A stretch of 64,000 nucleotides of DNA from Bacteroidota bacterium (GTDB lineage: Bacteria > Bacteroidota > JABWAT01). Positions 18,184 to 27,313 of the stretch are shown here, piece by piece (the stretch's first letter is position 1; each line of letters begins with the position of its first letter). The stretch is taken from contig JAIUNL010000008.1 of NCBI GenBank assembly GCA_020161835.1, positions 1 through 64,000 of the forward strand, in the 5' to 3' direction. Under the pieces are notes generated by a model that worked only from the letters and a program-made list of their open reading frames with translations, made no database searches and had not been told where the DNA came from. A program made the translations under genes and the position numbers.

Positions 18184-19707
18184 TTATGACTCTGTTTTCT
18201 CAGTGGAAAAGGCATTTTCCTTAAGAAGTTCATCTGCCTTCAATTGAATCTGGTTGTCTTTGAAAGACAATTTGTCAAAAATATCTTCATTGTGTGAAAT
18301 GAGAAGGATTGCCGTTCCGTTTTGAAGTAATTTTTCAAGAATCCCGGTAAACATTTTTATCGTTCTGAAGTCGACACCATTCAAAGGTTCATCCAGAATC
18401 AAAACTTCAGGTTCAGATGCAATGCTCCGCATCAGATTCAGTCTTTGTTTTTGTCCGCCGCTTAGATACCTCACCTGTCCTGATAGAAAGGATTCATCCA
18501 GTTTTTTGATGAAAACGGGCTGAAGAAAATCCAAAATCTGGTCATTGGTTTTGAGTTTTGGATTCTTTAAAGCTGTGAAAACCTGTTTTACCGTCGAAAC
18601 CGGATTCAAAGCTTCATCGGCAAGCTGAAATGCCATTCCAGCCTTTTTCCCCCAAATCTTCTTCTTCCAGTCCACCTGAGTATTTCGGGAGGTAAACTCG
18701 TGTCCACATATTGAAAGCTGAAGATTTTCACCGTGATACAAACCCAAAAGTAGCCGGGCAACGGTTGTTTTTCCTACACCACTGGGGGCTTTCAGATAGG
18801 TTAGGGTACCCGATTTAAGTTTAAGAGACTCAATCGGTTTTGTTCCCGATTGAAATGAAAGTTGCCGGCCGTGACAAATCACCCCAGAATTTAAATCTGC
18901 AACAGCCACACCTTTAACTAATCCCATGGGGGAAAGTTTTTTTTGCCAGGAAATAAACTCATCGGGAAGAAACGGATTGCACTGAAGGTCACCTGAATCG
19001 GTTTTGGCTAATTCAAGCCAGGAAAGATTTGAATTTAATTCGGATTTATGATTTTTGAACCAGGGAATAATGGTATAATCATGGGTAATCACTAAAACTG
19101 TAAACCGGTTTTGCTGATACCGACTGATTAGTTGTTCGAGAAAAGCATTCCTGAATCCGTTATCTAAACTACCAGAGGGTTCGTCGAAAATAAAGAGTGT
19201 TTCTGTTGATAACCTATTTTCTATTGCAAGTTTATCCATTTTTTTCAAAGCCATGGCGAGTAAAAATCGTTGTTTTTCGCCTCCGCTGGGTCTGAATGAC
19301 TGCGGATAAAGGGGTAAAAGTGATTTCCACTGATCGCTCTGCCATAAACCGGACAAAATATCAGCTTCAGTTAAATCTGAGTTCAAATCTGCTTCGTTGA
19401 GTTGTTCCTGAATGGTCAAAGACGGATTAAATTGCGACGACGGTTCCTGAAGAACAAAAAATCCATTTTTCCGAAAAGCTTCAACCTGTTCCGTTTTTAA
19501 ATATTCCTGGTAACCAAGTGAATTGATTTCGATAGACAACTTATCGGGATCGGTTAATCCAAAAATGGACTTGGAGATGAGTGTTTTTCCAATTCCTGAT
19601 TCGCCAAAAAGAACATTGATTTTTCCCTGTTCGATTGAAAAATCAGTAATCGAAAGAATGGAATGAGAACCAACAGAAATATCAGCAGAAAAAGTGAGTG
19701 GTTTCAT
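18184..19707 (-). CDS. ABC transporter ATPase with two nucleotide-binding domains (peptide/nickel type)
   Basis: 507 residues, a DppD-DppF-like fusion that would energise an oligopeptide-type importer. First domain: Walker A GESGIGKT, signature SGGEKQR, Walker B LFIFDEPSG, then ITHD. Second domain: Walker A APSGVGKT, signature LSGGQKQR, Walker B VLILDEPLNG, then ISHNED. The second half has EALNPVSTV, the loop typical of peptide ATPases. Its start overlaps the stop of the permease gene upstream by 4 bp (ATGA), showing translational coupling. The C-terminal 25 residues extend past the usual domain end. Confidence 0.9.
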   Translation of the reverse strand: MKPLTFSADISVGSHSILSITDFSIEQGKINVLFGESGIGKTLISKSIFGLTDPDKLSIEINSLGYQEYLKTEQVEAFRKNGFFVLQEPSSQFNPSLTIQEQLNEADLNSDLTEADILSGLWQSDQWKSLLPLYPQSFRPSGGEKQRFLLAMALKKMDKLAIENRLSTETLFIFDEPSGSLDNGFRNAFLEQLISRYQQNRFTVLVITHDYTIIPWFKNHKSELNSNLSWLELAKTDSGDLQCNPFLPDEFISWQKKLSPMGLVKGVAVADLNSGVICHGRQLSFQSGTKPIESLKLKSGTLTYLKAPSGVGKTTVARLLLGLYHGENLQLSICGHEFTSRNTQVDWKKKIWGKKAGMAFQLADEALNPVSTVKQVFTALKNPKLKTNDQILDFLQPVFIKKLDESFLSGQVRYLSGGQKQRLNLMRSIASEPEVLILDEPLNGVDFRTIKMFTGILEKLLQNGTAILLISHNEDIFDKLSFKDNQIQLKADELLKENAFSTEKTES

Positions 19708-20573
19708 AGCCGGTGCCTTCGGGTAAAGGCATTTCCAATTTTAAAAGAGCAGGCAAGAGTAAAAACAATCAGAAAAGCAACCGACAAACCCTGCAAATGA
19801 CGGGTAAAAAGGGAAGGAAAATAAAACGGGTCAGTAAATAAAATTCCAATCGATAAAATATCCTGCTTACTGTCAATTTGGGCAAGCATAGAACCCAATG
19901 TCGGTGGAAAATTTATCGGGCTGACTGATGATGATAACCCGACGGACAAAACAAAATCAATACTGCAAAGCAAGAAAATGGTGGCGCCAAATCCGCTGAT
20001 CAGTTTATTGATCAGATGCGGAAGACTGTTTCGCATCCAAATTTCAATAAAGAGTAAATGGGTATCAGGAACACCGGCAGTTCGTGATGCGCTCACAAAA
20101 TCAGTTTGTTCAAACCAGGCAACCCGCTCGAGCAGCATATCTGAAAATTCATAAAAAATAACGACACCAACCGTTACCCCAAAACCCGTTAAAATTGCTG
20201 TCTTCCCAGTCATAATCTCAGCGGTCACCAGTAAGGTCAAAATGAGAAAACCGGTTAACAATCCGATGATTTGGGGTACTGATCGGAAAATATTGAGGAA
20301 TAATTCCCCAGTTCTGGCCAATTTTGGTCTTTCATTCCACCTTGAAAGGGTAATCCAGCTGCTCACAGTGAACGAAAGAAGAAGCGCTGTGGTCAAACTG
20401 ATTGCCGAAACCAGTAAAGTATTTCCGAAACCCAACCAGACTCGGACAAGTGCAGGTTTATTTAAAAAGATTAAATCCCACACCAGAAAAACAGAAATCC
20501 CTGCAAGCCAAATGAGGATCCATTTGGTATCGTTTGAGATGGAAGGGATTTTCATTTTTAATTTTGGTGTCAT
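19704..20573 (-). CDS. ABC transporter permease (DppC-like)
   Basis: 289 residues with six hydrophobic segments. About 165-200 carries an EAA-type loop (FVSASRTAGVPDTHLLFIEIWMRN). The C-terminal part SPINFPPTLGSMLAQI is where DppC-type permeases have their conserved SSPPPEWG-like segment. It overlaps the ATPase gene by ATGA and so belongs to the same importer. Less similar to canonical DppC than usual; the substrate cannot be read from the sequence. Confidence 0.8.
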   Translation of the reverse strand: MTPKLKMKIPSISNDTKWILIWLAGISVFLVWDLIFLNKPALVRVWLGFGNTLLVSAISLTTALLLSFTVSSWITLSRWNERPKLARTGELFLNIFRSVPQIIGLLTGFLILTLLVTAEIMTGKTAILTGFGVTVGVVIFYEFSDMLLERVAWFEQTDFVSASRTAGVPDTHLLFIEIWMRNSLPHLINKLISGFGATIFLLCSIDFVLSVGLSSSVSPINFPPTLGSMLAQIDSKQDILSIGILFTDPFYFPSLFTRHLQGLSVAFLIVFTLACSFKIGNAFTRRHRL

Positions 20574-20650
20574 TTAAACCTTGAAAGGAACGTTAGGATT
20601 TTCGTTTATATTAATATTACAATAATGAAACTTTTTGTTATTCTAAACGG

Positions 20651-20766
20651 GTTGTCATTCCCGCGAAGGCGGGAATCCATCCCACCGGATGGAGCTAAAT
20701 ATCTAGAATTAGAGCGGTGATGAACTTCCTAAAATACTGGATTCCCGCCTTCGCGGGAATGACAAC
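20651..20766. repeat. Inverted pair of 29-base REP-like palindromes
   Basis: 20651-20679 (GTTGTCATTCCCGCGAAGGC...) and 20738-20766 are exact reverse complements, 58 bp apart. Each arm is also an internal palindrome (CCCGCgaaGGCGGG). The same unit recurs at 34835-34864. Confidence 0.9.
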
Positions 20767-20772
20767 AACCAA

Positions 20773-20829
20773 ATAGCTAACAGCCAACAGCCAATAGCCA
20801 ATAGCCAATAGCTAACAGCTAAAAGCCAA
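20773..20829. repeat. AGCTAACAGCCAATAGCC low-complexity tract
   Basis: About eight degenerate copies of a 7-base unit (AGCCAAT/AGCTAAC/AGCCAAC). A single further AGCTAACAGC lies at 20877-20887. Confidence 0.7.
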
Positions 20830-20875
20830 CCCTTCGACAGTTCGACAGGCTCACTGACCACTCCGCTCAGGGACC
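20830..20875. repeat. CTTCGAC/CTCAGGGACC palindromic element
   Basis: CCCTTCGACAGTTCGACAGG ... CCGCTCAGGGACCG. Related to the insert in the T9SS gene at 3624-3647 and, more distantly, to the elements at 39821-39911. Confidence 0.65.
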
Positions 20876-20887
20876 GCAGCTAACAGC

Positions 20888-21928
20888 TTATTTCCCATTT
20901 TCAAACTTCAGTTTTTGTTTGTAAATGTGGTAATCGATGGCGACTTCGGTAATCTTTACTATCAGAAAAAGTCCCAGCATCATGGCCAAAACATCCCCAT
21001 AATTGCCATATAAAACCTGCCTGAGCAGTTCATATCCATACCGTCCCTGAATATTTAATGCCATTTCAAGGATGATCAGACTGGTGATAGTAAAGGCAGC
21101 CAATTCACGAACCGTGTTCCAGTATTGTCGTTTGGCATTTAACAAAATGTGGTGAAGAATATGCCCGGGAAAATGTTTATGAAAGCCCAAAATTGCTTTC
21201 CAGGTGAGATTTGATTGATGTCCGTTTTCGAAGTTTTCGTTTACATTTCTGATACGGGCAGCAAGAACGTAACCTTTGTCCATTTCCTGATTCATCAGGT
21301 TTAAAAACTTTTGGGAATAGACGATCAACGCGCCGTTGGTAATAAGTCCGAGAGAAATCATCAGAATGATTGAATCAGACGGAATCAGAGGCTTTAACAT
21401 GTAGGCAATCAAATATCCCGGAGAGAATAAAATCAGCAAACCGAAAAAACTGTAAACTGAATGCCAGAATTGTTTTCCGGAAGTCCGTTTGCCTTGTTTT
21501 GACCTGATAAACCGATAAAGCCCCAGAGTTTGTGAACCCCAAACCAAAATGAAAAGAACCAATCCAAAAATGAAAGAGAAACCCAGCAACTTGAGGAGAA
21601 AGTCAGGGAAATCACCAAAAACAAGTCCTTTTTGATGCCTGAGCTGCTCGAGGGTTTTGGCTGTTTCGTCTGATTTAAGGCGTGCAGCAGATCTTACAAA
21701 AGCTTCACCATCCTGTTCAACTGATTTTAAATCGAGAACGTCAGCGATCAGAGCCTGATGTAATGGATCCTGCCAATTGATGGTTGAATCTTGCAGCCAT
21801 TTGGTCATTTCAGGATTTGATTCTGCTTTTTCGGGATGATAAAGAAACACAGATACAAGACCCAAGCCAGTGAAAAGACCTGCAATAATCAGAAAAACAA
21901 CCAGGTGATTGAACAGAATGGATTTCAT
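20888..21928 (-). CDS. ABC transporter permease (divergent DppB-like)
   Basis: 346 residues starting at ATG 21928 (MKSILFNHLVVFLII), which overlaps the preceding stop as TAATG; an ATG four codons earlier is less likely. Membrane segments at about 8-30, 110-135, 160-180, 190-210, 280-300 and 315-335. A long periplasmic loop (about 35-105) follows the first segment, as in DppB. The usual EAA loop (ALRTKGL) is only weakly represented (GYVLAARIRNVNENF). Coupled to the SH3-like gene and in line with the solute-binding protein, so it is the likely second permease of this importer. Confidence 0.7.
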   Translation of the reverse strand: MKSILFNHLVVFLIIAGLFTGLGLVSVFLYHPEKAESNPEMTKWLQDSTINWQDPLHQALIADVLDLKSVEQDGEAFVRSAARLKSDETAKTLEQLRHQKGLVFGDFPDFLLKLLGFSFIFGLVLFILVWGSQTLGLYRFIRSKQGKRTSGKQFWHSVYSFFGLLILFSPGYLIAYMLKPLIPSDSIILMISLGLITNGALIVYSQKFLNLMNQEMDKGYVLAARIRNVNENFENGHQSNLTWKAILGFHKHFPGHILHHILLNAKRQYWNTVRELAAFTITSLIILEMALNIQGRYGYELLRQVLYGNYGDVLAMMLGLFLIVKITEVAIDYHIYKQKLKFENGK

Positions 21929-22800
21929 TATTTGGCCCATTCCAACCGGAGTCCTGATTCAATTTGTTCAACTGATACCGATTTTGCTGTTGCGTACAAA
22001 CTGATTTTTCGGGAAAGACTTTCAAAAGACCGTTCAAATCTATCAGGAGTTGAACCTTCAACACGAATCAGGTAGCTACCTTTTTGGGGAATCAGACTAA
22101 ATTGGACAATCTGTTGTCCGGATTTGTTACATGCTGATTTTAGTATTTGATTGGCTTCTGAAAGGATTTCTGTAACCCACTGAAGAGAATCGGGCGCGGC
22201 TTGTTGAACAGCATTGTTTTCGGTTGAGGATTTTGAAGAGGAAGATGAAAGACTTTTTGATGGAATCCATCCTGTACTATTCAGAGATTGAATCCAAACC
22301 AGAACTTTACCGTTTTGTGATGCAATTATTTCAGCAACCGTTCCGGAAGGAAGGGGATTGTCCGTTTTATGGTTCGGACTCACGGAACCCAATGATGTGG
22401 ACCGTGATACATAACCGGAACCTGATCCTGATTCAAGGTTGTCCAGTTGAATCCACTCACCAGATTCCCTTTTTCGAATGGGACTTTTATTGCCGTCGAG
22501 AAGAAAGTAAAACCGTTTTCCTGCAAGTTCCACAACCATGGCTTTGGTCACGCCATCACTGAGCAATTCAGATTTGGAAATAAGTTTTAACGGTCGGTAG
22601 GGTTTAAGTAACTGAAAATCAGAAGGCGTCAGTTTTTGTTCAAACTGATTTCTGATTTCCAGTTTTTCCGGTTTTTGAATCAGAAAAAATTGGGACTTCC
22701 CCCAAACCGGAGTGATTGCGAAAAGCAGAACAAAAAACTGAATCTGCAAAAATCCGGAAAGGTTAAACTTCCTGCTCAATCTTCTTTCTTTTCTTTCCAT
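21928..22800 (-). CDS. Exported protein with SH3-like segment, ABC operon partner
   Basis: 290 residues; function not recognised. An N-terminal basic stretch is followed by a hydrophobic segment (about 16-32, FLQIQFFVLLFAI), a signal anchor or signal peptide. About 127-183 (SGTVAEII..NGKVLVWIQ..STGWIPSKSL) resembles a bacterial SH3 domain and is followed by a serine-rich linker. The C-terminal third (about 205-290) is a separate alpha/beta region. The gene overlaps the solute-binding protein gene by 25 bp and the permease gene by one base, so it is translated with the transporter. It may be an accessory or cell-wall-binding component. Confidence 0.65.
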   Translation of the reverse strand: MERKERRLSRKFNLSGFLQIQFFVLLFAITPVWGKSQFFLIQKPEKLEIRNQFEQKLTPSDFQLLKPYRPLKLISKSELLSDGVTKAMVVELAGKRFYFLLDGNKSPIRKRESGEWIQLDNLESGSGSGYVSRSTSLGSVSPNHKTDNPLPSGTVAEIIASQNGKVLVWIQSLNSTGWIPSKSLSSSSSKSSTENNAVQQAAPDSLQWVTEILSEANQILKSACNKSGQQIVQFSLIPQKGSYLIRVEGSTPDRFERSFESLSRKISLYATAKSVSVEQIESGLRLEWAK

Positions 22801-24494
22801 TTTTCAACAGTTGAAAGCTGGGAAGAAACGCCATACAAATAAATCGAAGCCGGATCGTATTGGGTAGAGAAATAATTCAAACTTGGCAGAGAGAAGAGCC
22901 AGGATCCCAACGCCAATTGTTTTTCAAGTTCATCAATCCGGCGGGCATATTCCTGTTTGTCACCAATATTGTGACTCGACATGAAGCCGTAGACGTAATT
23001 GAGAAGCAGTTTAACTTCTTCAGCATTCTCTGTCGTTTCAGAATCCAACCGGAAGAAATTCCGTTCCTGTTTGAAGGATTTGGCATTCACAGTTCCGCCC
23101 ATTCCATTTGTCACCAGATTGATCCGGTATGTTTTCAGATCAGGCTCACGAAGAAAAATGTCGTATAAATCAAAAAGGAAATTGCTTCTGTAACCATTAA
23201 ACCCCATCAGAAGGGCATCATAATTTCCTGCTGCAATTTCTTCTTCAGTTGCAGTTGAGGCTCTGATTTTTCCATTTGAAACAGCCGGATCGTTTAAAAT
23301 CTGGATGAGTTCGGCAAGTTCTTCACGGTTTCCATAATTCAGGTTAACCTTGATTCTGATCGAATCGGGTAAAACAGAAAGATCAGCGACGGGTGTACTT
23401 TTATCAATGGTGATAATTTCTTCGTCGACGTAATAACTGCTGGAAGGAAAAACACTGTAGTTCAGAAAATCGTTGAAATTATTTTCTTTGCCTGTGTAAT
23501 CGAGAATATTACGTTGCTGCGGTGTTCCGATTTTGAAAAACCGGCTCAGGATTTCCTGTTTGTTCAGCAAAGTTTTCAGGGCTTTTCTTTGTTCAAGTGA
23601 AAGCCTGGTCGTGTTGAAAAGAACACCAAATAAGGTTGTACTGATGTTGGCTTTGGCAAAAAACTCTTCAGGATCGTTCAAAATCGGGGAAACTGCACCA
23701 AAAGGTGTTCCTGGTAAGAAATTGAATTCACCATTTGAAAATTCAGTCTGGTAAGTTGAGTTATCAATGAAAGGTTTAAGAATCAGATTCGTAATGGTGG
23801 CTTCACCTGCAGGATTTCGGATGTACAAATCAGGAATCCCAGTTGGTTTTACGACAAGATAAGGACCGGTTCCGAATGGGTAAGCTGCCTGATTCAGTTC
23901 AGATGTTGCCGGCAGAATTTTGAAGGAGAAAACCTCTTTCACATCATTTTCTGTCCATATTCGTGTCGCTTTCAGTTGAAATCTAACTTCATTGTTCGCA
24001 TCGGGTCCAACAAAATCAAAGGTCTCAAGTGCTTGTGAAACCAGAATATAATCGGGTGAAAGACTACCGAGGGCCAAAATACGACGTAAAGTGAATCTCA
24101 GGTCTTTATCAGTTACCAAAACCGGACTTCCCTCGGTAACCGTTACTTCTTCATCATCGAGAGCAGGTGTAAAAGATTGGTGCCATTTTTTTGCGGGCTT
24201 CAGCCGAATGATGACCTGATTATCAGTTGTAACGCCAACAAGTTCACCGAGGCCATCCTCATAAATCACCCCGGATGGATTTGCTGAAATGTTGAAAAGT
24301 CCGTCATAGACAGCTTCGTCAAGTTTGTCGGAAAGGGGATCGGGCGCAGGTAGGTGCGGATCAAGAACCGGTTGCTGGTGAGAAATATACGGGAGGGCAA
24401 TGGTGTCTTTAAGTTTATTCCACGGCCAGAAAAAAAGAGTGACTGCAATTGCTGCAACGAGAACGCCACCGCCGATATAATATTTTGTGTACAT
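22776..24494 (-). CDS. Peptide-type (family 5) ABC solute-binding protein
   Basis: 572 residues. The N-terminal hydrophobic segment (about 5-23) has no lipobox cysteine, so it is probably anchored by an uncleaved helix. The body follows the SBP_bac_5 plan: LSDKLDEAVYDGLFN, the TDKDLRFTLRRIL region where family members have DVVFSL, YPFGTGPYLVVKP, and ISTTLFGVLFNTTR..LSLEQRKALKTLLNKQEIL. It would deliver a peptide or similar ligand to the two permeases downstream. AAGGA precedes the ATG. The ligand is unknown. Confidence 0.8.
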   Translation of the reverse strand: MYTKYYIGGGVLVAAIAVTLFFWPWNKLKDTIALPYISHQQPVLDPHLPAPDPLSDKLDEAVYDGLFNISANPSGVIYEDGLGELVGVTTDNQVIIRLKPAKKWHQSFTPALDDEEVTVTEGSPVLVTDKDLRFTLRRILALGSLSPDYILVSQALETFDFVGPDANNEVRFQLKATRIWTENDVKEVFSFKILPATSELNQAAYPFGTGPYLVVKPTGIPDLYIRNPAGEATITNLILKPFIDNSTYQTEFSNGEFNFLPGTPFGAVSPILNDPEEFFAKANISTTLFGVLFNTTRLSLEQRKALKTLLNKQEILSRFFKIGTPQQRNILDYTGKENNFNDFLNYSVFPSSSYYVDEEIITIDKSTPVADLSVLPDSIRIKVNLNYGNREELAELIQILNDPAVSNGKIRASTATEEEIAAGNYDALLMGFNGYRSNFLFDLYDIFLREPDLKTYRINLVTNGMGGTVNAKSFKQERNFFRLDSETTENAEEVKLLLNYVYGFMSSHNIGDKQEYARRIDELEKQLALGSWLFSLPSLNYFSTQYDPASIYLYGVSSQLSTVEKWKEKKED

Positions 24495-24529
24495 AAATTT
24501 CCTTGGTTAAAATTATGGGGCCTCGATAT

Positions 24530-24605
24530 GTCCGGCCGTGGCCGGACTACTCAGCCTGACATGTCACACTGAGTGACGAATGAAATGAGTTGTATCGAAG
24601 TGTGA
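24530..24605. repeat. Palindromic repeats upstream of the solute-binding protein gene
   Basis: 24530-24547 is GTCCGGCCGTGGCCGGAC. 24561-24605 is a long element running from TCACACT to AGTGTGA, related to the coding copy at 2121-2160. Confidence 0.7.
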
Positions 24606-24631
24606 ACAAGTACTGCCTACTAGAATTCAAC

Positions 24632-27001
24632 TCAGTTTTTCTTGATTAAAGGTACCTGAACCATCACACTGACTTCGTGAACTTTAAATGATTTGTGAGT
24701 AAATCTGACTTCCAGAATATTTTCTTTGCCTTTATTGGTTTGAATTGGCGTAATTCTGGCGGTATAATCGTTTGATGCAACCGGTGCTTCGATGGTAAAG
24801 CGACCTTCGTTTTTAACCGGCTTTCCGTTGACGGTAATCGATTCAAACCAGGATTCCTGCCCGGCATTTTTTGCGATTTCAGCAGGAAGCTTGATGTTGA
24901 TATCCCAAACCGGGAAGGCTGCATCGGTTTCTGGCATCAGATTCAATCTGAAGCGATACTGATTGGTTCCACCCTTAACGGTGGTTTCTGGTGTAACGAA
25001 AATCTTTCGGTAAACAACCGGTTTAACAATCCATTTCGCTACCAAAGGATCTACTTCAGCCAAGGCTGTTTTGATTTTTTTATCAGACCCACGATAATAT
25101 TTTCCGTGCGAAACGATTGCCCGGGCTTTTTCAACGCCTTTATTACTGATATCAGAAACGAAGTCCTTGTAAAGTGCCTCTATGGCAGTTTCAGGGAAAG
25201 TAATGGTTTTCAGTTTCGTCAACAGATCGGCGATGGACTGATTTTTCTTTTTGAGATCGGCTTCTTTGCCGGTTGTAAACGTCAGTTCATAAATGGGTGA
25301 CCAAACCTGATTCTGGTACAAACTGTCAACAGAATCAAGAGTTGTAAGATTGGCTGCCATAAATAAATTTACAAATTCCTTCGTCCGGGTTTCGATGGTT
25401 TCAAGAAATTGTTTTTCAAGTTCCTTAACGGCTTTGTTCTTTGTAGCCGCAATTCCTTTCATATCGAGAAAATCAGTATCCCTGTGGAAATCAACCAGAA
25501 GGTTTTCTGCTGTTGGGTATTCACCTTCCTGAATGGCCTTTAAAATGGCTTCTTTTTGGGATTTTACTGAGGCTTCGTCAAGTCCACGATATTGTCTGAT
25601 GAGAAAATCAAGATCCTGATTCTTTTTAAGGAGAGATAAAATTCCCCTGAAATCACCGTTGGCCTTCAATTCATTTACATCACCTGCAATGACTGAAGCA
25701 CGGCGATAATTGGAATGTGCTTTTCCGAATTTATCGTTGAAGGATTTCACTTGTCCGTTCAGGATGGAAACTGATTTCACACCGGCATATTTTCCATATT
25801 CTGAGGTTTGGGCAGCCGGCAAATTGGAGGAGAGATTATCCATTTTCCTTACAATCGTACCGTAAAAATCGGAACTTGGCCAATTTGAGTAGTTTTTAAC
25901 TTCCTGTTGGATCGTTTCAAATTCAGCCTGTCCGTTTTCGAGTGCAGTGACATTCCGGTTAAATCGGTTTTTAAAAGCAACAACTGCCTTGAAATTTTCT
26001 TCAGGTTGAATAACCAGAAGCGGATAAACCGTTTCAACTTTGGCAATTCCATCGTCAACAAGTTTAGCATCAGATTTTTGCCGGATCCGTCCATCAAACC
26101 AGGAATTGAGTGCTGGAATGCTTTTTCTGAAGGTTTTGAGAATGTCAGCTTGAGTGTTGGAAGGGTAAGCACTTAAATTCTGAAGCAGGTCGGTAACCAG
26201 ATCAGCATTTTCTGCAAGCAAACCTTGATTTTGGCGGGAATCTGAATCCAGCTTATATGCCTTGAGTAACTTATTATAGAGAGTCTGAAAGGAAAGTTCT
26301 GAACTGACGGATTGATCGAGGTCTTTCCATGATAAATAAGCCGGGTCTGCAGAGTTTTGAAAAGTAGAGGGAATGACAGATTTCGTATCATTCAGTTCGG
26401 ATTGTATCCGTTCTAATGTGGGGAGTGTTTTTTCAAGTAAACTAAGTTCTTTGACAAAATCAAAGCCATTAAAATTGGCTTTAAGTCCGAGTGAATCAAG
26501 ATAAAACCGGTTTACTTTGCTTGAAACATAATCTGACTTTAAAACATCGAACCGGTTTTCATATCTGAACCGCCATTCAGGAAGGTACCGGTATTGAATG
26601 TTAAGTTTAAAGTCTGAGTAAACACTGTCAATTACCCAGAAAGCAGGTTTTTCGGTTTTTTCCAGCTTCCATACTTTTTGTCCGGTCAGGTTAGACATCA
26701 GTTCGGGTGTTTTAATGATCTCACCTTTGCCATCATCAAATTTTGAGGTCAAATAACTTCTTACCGATGAAAATTGGTCTGATTTCAATGTCAGAACCAT
26801 ATTATCCTGTGTACTTCCAGGAAATTTGATGAAATACTTATCCTTTTTACTTAGCTCAAAACTATCCGTTTTTTTCTTGAGTTCGGTGTAATTGCCTTCG
26901 GCGGGAGAAACCGGTGGGCGTGGTGAAAGTTCACTAAAGGTTGAACACCCTGAAAAAATGCCCAAAGAAATGGCAACAAACAAAAACAAAATAAACTTCA
27001 T
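24632..27001 (-). CDS. Large lipoprotein of unknown function
   Basis: 789 residues; family not recognised. Signal peptide with lipobox GIFSGC (Cys about 19). The central part (about 190-640) is mainly helical with many charged heptads (for example SLLEKTLPTLERIQSELND and KAVKELEKQFLETIETRTKEF), suggesting an extended coiled-coil rod. About 660-789 is a beta domain (ETTVKGGTNQYRFRLNL, SWFESITVNGKPVKNEGRFTIEAP, ENILEVRFTHKSFKVHEVSVMV). AGAGGA precedes the ATG. It lies 137 bp upstream of the peptide-type transporter in the same direction and may act with it, but palindromic repeats separate them. Confidence 0.65.
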   Translation of the reverse strand: MKFILFLFVAISLGIFSGCSTFSELSPRPPVSPAEGNYTELKKKTDSFELSKKDKYFIKFPGSTQDNMVLTLKSDQFSSVRSYLTSKFDDGKGEIIKTPELMSNLTGQKVWKLEKTEKPAFWVIDSVYSDFKLNIQYRYLPEWRFRYENRFDVLKSDYVSSKVNRFYLDSLGLKANFNGFDFVKELSLLEKTLPTLERIQSELNDTKSVIPSTFQNSADPAYLSWKDLDQSVSSELSFQTLYNKLLKAYKLDSDSRQNQGLLAENADLVTDLLQNLSAYPSNTQADILKTFRKSIPALNSWFDGRIRQKSDAKLVDDGIAKVETVYPLLVIQPEENFKAVVAFKNRFNRNVTALENGQAEFETIQQEVKNYSNWPSSDFYGTIVRKMDNLSSNLPAAQTSEYGKYAGVKSVSILNGQVKSFNDKFGKAHSNYRRASVIAGDVNELKANGDFRGILSLLKKNQDLDFLIRQYRGLDEASVKSQKEAILKAIQEGEYPTAENLLVDFHRDTDFLDMKGIAATKNKAVKELEKQFLETIETRTKEFVNLFMAANLTTLDSVDSLYQNQVWSPIYELTFTTGKEADLKKKNQSIADLLTKLKTITFPETAIEALYKDFVSDISNKGVEKARAIVSHGKYYRGSDKKIKTALAEVDPLVAKWIVKPVVYRKIFVTPETTVKGGTNQYRFRLNLMPETDAAFPVWDINIKLPAEIAKNAGQESWFESITVNGKPVKNEGRFTIEAPVASNDYTARITPIQTNKGKENILEVRFTHKSFKVHEVSVMVQVPLIKKN

Positions 27002-27130
27002 ATATCCTCTTATAAAATAGATATTTACTTAAAAACAAAGTGAAAGGGGATTGGTTTCAAAGTAAAAGGTAAACGCCGGGTTCTGACTGAACTATTAGAA
27101 AGTCAGTTCCATCTGCAAAGATACAGAAAA

Positions 27131-27190
27131 TTCACGGGTAACGGGTCACGGATTACGGTAACGGGTTACCTATCACAGATCACGGGTTAG
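27131..27190. repeat. ACGGGT(T)A low-complexity tract
   Basis: Degenerate direct repeats TCACGGGTAACGGGTCACGG, then ATTACGGTAACGGGTTACC, then TATCACAGATCACGGGTTAG. It is similar in style to the other intergenic tracts but uses a different unit. Confidence 0.6.
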
Positions 27191-27313
27191 GAGAGGGTAT
27201 GTTTATATCGATTCAACTCATCGGATTAAATGATATTTATGTAAAGCGGTTCCAACGCCATTATTTGCTATATTGCTCTTGTATGATGGGTATTTACCTT
27301 TTACCTTTACAAT

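Larger units (their letters stand above)
20574..20887. other. Repeat cluster splitting the ABC transporter operon
   Basis: This gap between the two permease genes holds a large inverted repeat (20651-20766), an AGCTAACAGCCAATAGCC tract (20773-20829) and a CTTCGAC-type palindrome (20830-20875). No gene. The repeats may have been inserted into an originally continuous operon. Confidence 0.65.

Noticed and set aside
17966..18247. Open frame of 93 codons downstream of the MgtC/DUF4010 gene
   Set aside because: It runs through two REP-like palindromes and into the antisense of the ATPase gene. The same peptides appear wherever the repeat is open.
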